A stretch of 12,359 nt of DNA from Erysipelotrichia bacterium (GTDB lineage Bacteria > Bacillota_I > Bacilli_A > Erysipelotrichales > Erysipelotrichaceae). The stretch lies in the NCBI GenBank assembly GCA_009916335.1, contig SAAR01000079.1:1-12359 (forward strand), given 5' to 3'. The notes beneath the pieces are model-generated. The model was not told the DNA's origin. It did no database searches and saw only the letters and a list, made by a program, of their open reading frames with translations. This document shows positions 9,265 to 12,359 of the stretch, in pieces; position 1 is the stretch's first letter, and each line of letters starts with the position of its first letter. The position numbers and the translations under genes are program-made.

Positions 9265-9289
9265 ATTGTCGACATATTGAGTCGGCAAT
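9265..9289 (+). repeat. Inverted repeat, terminator-like on the plus strand
   Basis: Arms ATTGTCGAC and GTCGGCAAT form a 9-bp stem with one T-G pair and a 7-nt loop, followed by ATTTTGTT. The wobble pair is only stable in plus-strand RNA. There is no plus-strand gene upstream for it to serve. Confidence 0.4.
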
Positions 9290-9484
9290 ATTTTGTTAGT
9301 TAGTGTTTGCTTTAGTTTCACTTATTTTCCCATCTCATATTCTTGACAGTTTTCATTTTAAAGCTTTCCTTTCTCACAATATAAAAAGCACGCAAAATCG
9401 CACAAAATGTGATTCTAGCGAGCTCTCCAACCTCTATTTAGGAATAAATTTTATATCATAATTTTTGATTATCCATATAAACAT

Positions 9485-9509
9485 TACACTTTCAAGCACT
9501 TAAAGTGTA
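9485..9509. repeat. Perfect 8-bp inverted repeat
   Basis: TACACTTT and AAAGTGTA flank a 9-nt spacer. No T run follows on either strand, so it is not an obvious terminator. It could be a protein-binding site or chance. Confidence 0.4.
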
Positions 9510-9616
9510 GAAAAATACTCATTTTAGCAAAAATTTACCACGATTGAATGAGCCTTGATATGACATTAATAATTACACTAAGAAATACTAACTGCTCGGT
9601 GTGTATAGTTATGAAA

Positions 9617-9943
9617 TTATGAAACTAAAAGCTGTTTATTTTTAGTCATTGGTAGTTCCTCATACATTACATTAAACAACCCCGTCAGAAAATCTTTATT
9701 ATCAACTTCTTCCACTAATAACATCTCTTTGGCATTTTCATAGGGTATTTCATAGGCAACTGTCGGCATATAAAAAATTGCAGACTTTGTTGGTTTTACA
9801 AGTAACCTATCATCATATATACCACCAATGGTTTTTCCACGATAATAGATAATAAATTCTCCCATCATTGCACGATATGTTATTTCTTGTAATTCTGATA
9901 ATTGTTCTAAAACAAATTGTAAACAATCTTTACTTGATGCCAT
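9617..9943 (-). CDS. TfoX/Sxy N-terminal domain protein
   Basis: A 108-aa protein made only of the TfoX N-terminal domain. MASSKDCLQFVLEQLSEL, YRAMMGEFIIYYRGKTIGGIYDDRLLVKPTKSA and AKEMLLVEEVDN are the family's characteristic blocks. Full-length TfoX/Sxy in gamma-proteobacteria activates competence genes with CRP and has an extra C-terminal domain; that domain is absent here. Stand-alone N-terminal versions are common in Firmicutes and have no firmly established role, so a competence function should not be assumed. It lies 55 bp downstream of the MazG-like gene on the same strand with a modest GAAGG upstream, which suggests co-transcription. No clear terminator follows. Confidence 0.88.
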   Translation of the reverse strand: MASSKDCLQFVLEQLSELQEITYRAMMGEFIIYYRGKTIGGIYDDRLLVKPTKSAIFYMPTVAYEIPYENAKEMLLVEEVDNKDFLTGLFNVMYEELPMTKNKQLLVS

Positions 9944-9998
9944 TTCTAAGCCTTCAACTTTGACTTTTATTATTCCAATGCTTTTTTTAAACTAGGAT

Positions 9999-10325
9999 TT
10001 ACCAACGCTTCATATTCTTTTCAAACTTATTGACATATGCAGACTTTAATTCTTCAGATGAGATATTATAACATAATAAAATATCATTGTAATACATTAA
10101 TACATCTGCTAATTCTTCAACCAGATCCTTTCTCAAATCCTCATCTCGACTAGCTTTTAATCCGCTATGTTTTTTTACAATATCAATTACTTCGCCAATT
10201 TCACCAATCATCCATAGTAATTTGTTTTGCCCTACTTCAGCAGAAATTCCTTCCCATTTGTCTTTGTATTTTTCTTGTAGCATTCTTTGCATCTCTTTCA
10301 TTTCATTGATTGTAAATTCACTCAT
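9999..10325 (-). CDS. MazG-like nucleotide pyrophosphohydrolase
   Basis: A 108-aa all-alpha NTP-PPase-like protein, predicted to hydrolyse (d)NTPs or modified nucleotides to monophosphate and PPi in the cytoplasm. The metal-binding pattern is visible: Glu42 and Glu45 in GEIGEVID, then Glu71 and Asp74 in EELADVLMYYND. The size matches single-domain MazG/RS21-C6-type enzymes. The frame is open to 10352, but TGGAGG at 10335-10340, 9 nt from the ATG, supports MSEFTINEMKEMQ as the start. It follows the DUF6440 gene by 88 bp and precedes the TfoX-like gene. Whether it cleans the nucleotide pool or acts in stress or defence cannot be told. Confidence 0.85.
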   Translation of the reverse strand: MSEFTINEMKEMQRMLQEKYKDKWEGISAEVGQNKLLWMIGEIGEVIDIVKKHSGLKASRDEDLRKDLVEELADVLMYYNDILLCYNISSEELKSAYVNKFEKNMKRW

Positions 10326-10334
10326 ATAAACATT

Positions 10335-10340
10335 CCTCCA
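10335..10340 (-). promoter_or_regulatory. Shine-Dalgarno site that sets the MazG-like start
   Basis: TGGAGG on the minus strand, 9 nt before the ATG at 10323-10325. It lies inside the longer reading frame, so the upstream start is unlikely. Confidence 0.65.
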
Positions 10341-10413
10341 AATTCCTTTCATACTCTTTTAACTTCAGATTTTCTTAGTTCTATAACCAGCTATTTGTAC
10401 ATCAGTACATGAA

Positions 10414-10587
10414 TTATTTTGTGATAATAGGTTTTCCTTCTGTATCTAATAATGGTGTTAAACCACCTCCAAATCTGCTTGCAATCAAAAGATAATTTAC
10501 TCCCGTTTCTTTATCAACATATATTGTTTTCTCACTCTTTAAACCTATTTCTTGATACACTACTTCAAATCTACTATTTTTACTCAT
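10414..10587 (-). CDS. DUF6440 family small protein
   Basis: A 57-aa protein, complete from ATG to TAA. The sequence RFEVVYQE...IYVDKETGVNYLLIA...GGLTPLLDTEGKPIITK matches my recollection of the DUF6440 family (a V-DKETGVNYL block followed by GGLTPLLD-GKP), whose function is unknown. No membrane segment or signal peptide is seen. Its ATG directly follows the TGA of the AlbA_2-type gene with no bases between, and a GGAG lies 9 nt upstream inside that gene's last codons, so translation is probably coupled. It is easily missed because of its length. Confidence 0.8.
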   Translation of the reverse strand: MSKNSRFEVVYQEIGLKSEKTIYVDKETGVNYLLIASRFGGGLTPLLDTEGKPIITK

Positions 10588-10995
10588 TCAAAGTATCTCC
10601 ATAACTTTTGATTTATCACCAACACGAAGATATACTTTGCTATCACTTGTTTTTATAACAGTATCTTCACTTGGCTCAACAAAGAATAATAGAATCGAAT
10701 CCTCTCTTTCTCCATTTTTTACTTTTCTTTCTTCATGTGTTAATTTCATATTACCTACACAAGATGTAAATGGAATATTCAAAAAATCATTGATAGACTT
10801 TGCTTCACGATATTTAAAACCTGTTATTTCTCCATCATCTTCAATTCCTGCTGCTAAAACTCCTCCATTTGCATTTGCAAAAGCTACTAAATGTTTTGCA
10901 ATATCACTTGGCTTAATTCTCGCACTTTTTCTATCTAAATATTGTCCTTCTTCCATTTGTGTTAAATACTCTAATGTAACAATCTCAGGCAACAT
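10588..10995 (-). CDS. AlbA_2/Schlafen-type DNA-binding domain protein, short form, probably truncated
   Basis: A 135-aa protein consisting of one AlbA_2 (Schlafen AlbA-like, formerly AAA_4) domain. The family pattern is clear: EEGQYLDRKSARIKPSDIAKHLVAFANANGGVLAAGIEDDGEITGF (about 15-60), then ILLFFVEPSE and KVYLRVGDKSKV near the end. Proteins of this family usually run to about 400-550 aa, with an ATP-binding or helicase-like part and winged helices after this point. Here the frame stops right after VGDKSKVMEIL, so the gene has probably lost its 3' part, or it is a compact stand-alone version. The frame opens at a TTG (11019), but AAGGTG at 11002-11007 supports the ATG at 10993-10995. It heads the cluster with DUF6440, MazG-like and TfoX-like genes; a TATAAT and GC-rich tandem repeats lie upstream. 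Role unknown; DNA or RNA binding is inferred from the domain. Confidence 0.8.
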   Translation of the reverse strand: MLPEIVTLEYLTQMEEGQYLDRKSARIKPSDIAKHLVAFANANGGVLAAGIEDDGEITGFKYREAKSINDFLNIPFTSCVGNMKLTHEERKVKNGEREDSILLFFVEPSEDTVIKTSDSKVYLRVGDKSKVMEIL

Positions 10996-11001
10996 AAAAA
11001 A

Positions 11002-11007
11002 CACCTT
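11002..11007 (-). promoter_or_regulatory. Shine-Dalgarno site that sets the AlbA_2-type start
   Basis: AAGGTG on the minus strand, 6 nt before the ATG at 10993-10995. Confidence 0.6.
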
Positions 11008-11018
11008 CTTTCTATCCA

Positions 11019-11047
11019 ATTATATCATTTTTCATAATATGAATACT
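11019..11047 (-). promoter_or_regulatory. Promoter of the AlbA_2/DUF6440 cluster
   Basis: A perfect TATAAT (11019-11024) lies 23 bp before the ATG. The position expected for the -35 (11042-11047) reads AGTATT, a poor match, and runs into the first copy of the 21-bp tandem repeat. A weak -35 next to repeats suggests a regulated promoter. It also shows that the TTG at 11019 cannot be the translation start. Confidence 0.55.
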
Positions 11048-11090
11048 ACCCCGTTATTACCCCGTACTACCCCGTTATTACCCCGTACTA
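11044..11090. repeat. GC-rich 21-bp tandem repeat, 2.2 copies, each made of two similar half-units
   Basis: The plus strand carries TACTACCCCG-T followed by TATTACCCCG, repeated exactly (11044-11064 and 11065-11085), then TACTA (11086-11090). This gives four CGGGGTA blocks on the minus strand, spaced 10 or 11 bp apart, about one helical turn. The CCCC cores stand out in this A/T-rich region. The repeats abut the -10/-35 region of the AlbA_2-type gene, so they are a likely multi-copy operator. Confidence 0.85.
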
Positions 11091-11143
11091 TCATGTAACA
11101 ATTAAAAATCATCTTTACTGCACCCACGCAATAAAAATGTGAT

Positions 11144-11167
11144 AAAAAAAGGCAAGATTTTCTTCCT
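11144..11167 (-). terminator. Rho-independent terminator of a short transcript or leader
   Basis: The minus-strand RNA forms AGG-AAGA / TCTT-CCT (7 bp with one bulged G, AAA loop), followed directly by seven Ts (11144-11150). It sits only about 40-60 bp after an extended -10 promoter and well before the AlbA_2-type gene. Confidence 0.6.
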
Positions 11168-11199
11168 ATATTAAACCTCGCAAATTCAATTTATCTATT
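11144..11199 (-). ncRNA. Candidate small RNA of about 56 nt or transcription attenuator
   Basis: The promoter at 11206-11214 and the terminator at 11144-11167 enclose a segment with no open frame beyond four codons. Transcription would start near 11199. The product would be a very short RNA ending in the terminator hairpin. Alternatively it is a leader whose read-through would add a second promoter to the AlbA_2-type cluster. It matches no RNA family I recognise. Confidence 0.35.
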
Positions 11200-11205
11200 G
11201 TCCAT

Positions 11206-11214
11206 ATTATAGCA
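11206..11214 (-). promoter_or_regulatory. Extended -10 promoter upstream of the short RNA unit
   Basis: The minus strand reads TGC followed by TATAAT, a perfect extended -10. The -35 position (TAGTAT at 17 bp) is poor, which is tolerated in extended -10 promoters. Confidence 0.55.
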
Positions 11215-11260
11215 CGATGACATTTTTAATACTATATCACTGAAAATTGCACTCAATTTC

Positions 11261-11302
11261 AAATAAAAAATGACCAATTATACATAATGATAATTAGCCA
11301 TT
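11261..11302 (-). terminator. Strong rho-independent terminator, probably of lysS
   Basis: The minus-strand RNA forms a 13-bp stem (11290-11302 with 11269-11281) with two G-U pairs and an 8-nt loop, followed by TTTTTTATTT. The wobble pairs only work on the minus strand. It lies 160 bp past the lysS stop. A weaker A/T hairpin with seven Ts near 11398-11422 might act earlier, but its stem is poor. Confidence 0.8.
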
Positions 11303-11461
11303 CTCATAATTTTTTACGACTTTCCATGAAAATATCGTGTATTTACGCAAAAAATCTTTACTTTTTATATACGTTTGTATGTTACCTGTATGATTCCAAA
11401 AAAACTTTCGTTATCGGCTTTTTAGAATTGTATGCTATATGTATGGTAGTTATACGAACGC
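11303..11461 (-). other. Long lysS 3' untranslated stretch, no gene seen
   Basis: About 160 bp between the lysS stop and its best terminator. A 71-codon plus-strand frame crosses it and enters lysS, but it has no RBS, has an implausible composition and overlaps a conserved gene, so it is not annotated. With the short RNA unit and the repeats, this makes up the gene-free stretch 10996-11461. Confidence 0.5.

Positions 11462-12359
<898 letters not shown>

Larger units (their letters stand above)
9028..9616. other. Long intergenic region without a credible gene
   Basis: About 590 bp between the TfoX-like gene and the sigma operon with no reading frame above a few dozen codons that looks coding. 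It holds a hairpin (9265-9273 with 9281-9289, one T-G pair on the plus strand) followed by ATTTTGTT, a perfect inverted repeat (9485-9492 with 9502-9509), and a less A/T-rich patch at about 9387-9433. A 12-codon minus-strand frame (9318-9356, MKTVKNMRWENK) has an AGAAAGGA upstream. The region could be a decayed gene or element remnant, or hold an untranslated RNA; none of these is shown. Confidence 0.5.

Noticed and set aside
9624..9646. 7-bp inverted repeat at the end of the TfoX-like gene as a terminator
   Set aside because: A/T-only stem inside the coding region with no proper T run after it.
9970..10015. Alternative frame past the MazG-like stop (EYEALVNPSLKKALE then stop), suggesting a frameshifted tail
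   Set aside because: The MazG-like protein already has a normal family length and ending, so this is more likely chance or a trace too short to judge.
11040..11095. CRISPR array
   Set aside because: Only 2.2 contiguous 21-bp units with no spacers and no cas genes; it is a tandem repeat.
10637..11098. 153-codon plus-strand open frame opposite the AlbA_2-type gene
   Set aside because: It is the antisense shadow of a conserved domain; the in-frame repeat peptide (TPLLPRT) only reflects the DNA repeat.
11425..11460. Sequence resembling parts of a lox site (GTATGCTATA and TTATACGAA)
   Set aside because: No two inverted 13-bp arms around an 8-bp spacer; the similarity is short A/T-rich coincidence.

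Overview
The window looks like a chromosomal segment of a low-GC Firmicute. It is very A+T-rich, most Shine-Dalgarno sequences are strong GGAGG types, intergenic regions are short, and stops are TAA and TGA. The housekeeping proteins (PurA, LysS, a YxiN-like helicase) look firmicute. The style of the small accessory proteins (ECF sigma with non-zinc anti-sigma, TfoX-N, MazG-like, DUF6440) suggests a gut Erysipelotrichia relative. That taxon is inference, because no rRNA is present. Nearly everything is on the minus strand; the only convincing plus-strand gene is a LysR regulator.

Layout from left to right. At 1-100 lie the promoter, operator-like palindrome and ribosome binding site of a minus-strand gene that begins just outside the window. 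Then come a DEAD-box RNA helicase with a DbpA/YxiN-type RNA-binding tail (154-1545) and a secreted or anchored NlpC/P60 cell-wall hydrolase with its own promoter and terminator (1621-2895). purA (3029-4318) is divergent from the LysR regulator (4427-5299) across a 108-bp region where the two -10 boxes face each other. An RsmF-like rRNA m5C methyltransferase (5302-6621) converges on lysR with a 2-bp gap. A small two-helix membrane protein (6657-7166) follows, and then an ECF sigma factor (8497-8976) with an overlapping membrane anti-sigma-like partner (7260-8507).

The right third is more accessory. About 590 bp without a credible gene (9028-9616) is followed by a four-gene minus-strand cluster, read from 10995 to 9617: a short AlbA_2/Schlafen-type protein, a 57-aa DUF6440 protein whose ATG directly follows the previous stop, a MazG-like NTP pyrophosphohydrolase and a stand-alone TfoX N-terminal domain. 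A GC-rich 21-bp tandem repeat sits at the -35 position of this cluster. Just upstream, a separate extended -10 promoter and an intrinsic terminator bracket only about 56 nt, a possible small RNA. The window ends in the C-terminal 298 residues of lysS, which has a strong terminator about 160 bp past its stop.

The helicase and methyltransferase (ribosome biogenesis), lysS (translation) and purA (AMP synthesis) are ordinary core genes. The sigma/anti-sigma pair is a likely envelope-signalling unit, and the small membrane gene after it has its own promoter. I did not find a clear new defence or mobile system. The best candidates for something undescribed are the repeat-controlled AlbA_2/DUF6440/MazG/TfoX cluster and the short RNA unit in front of it.
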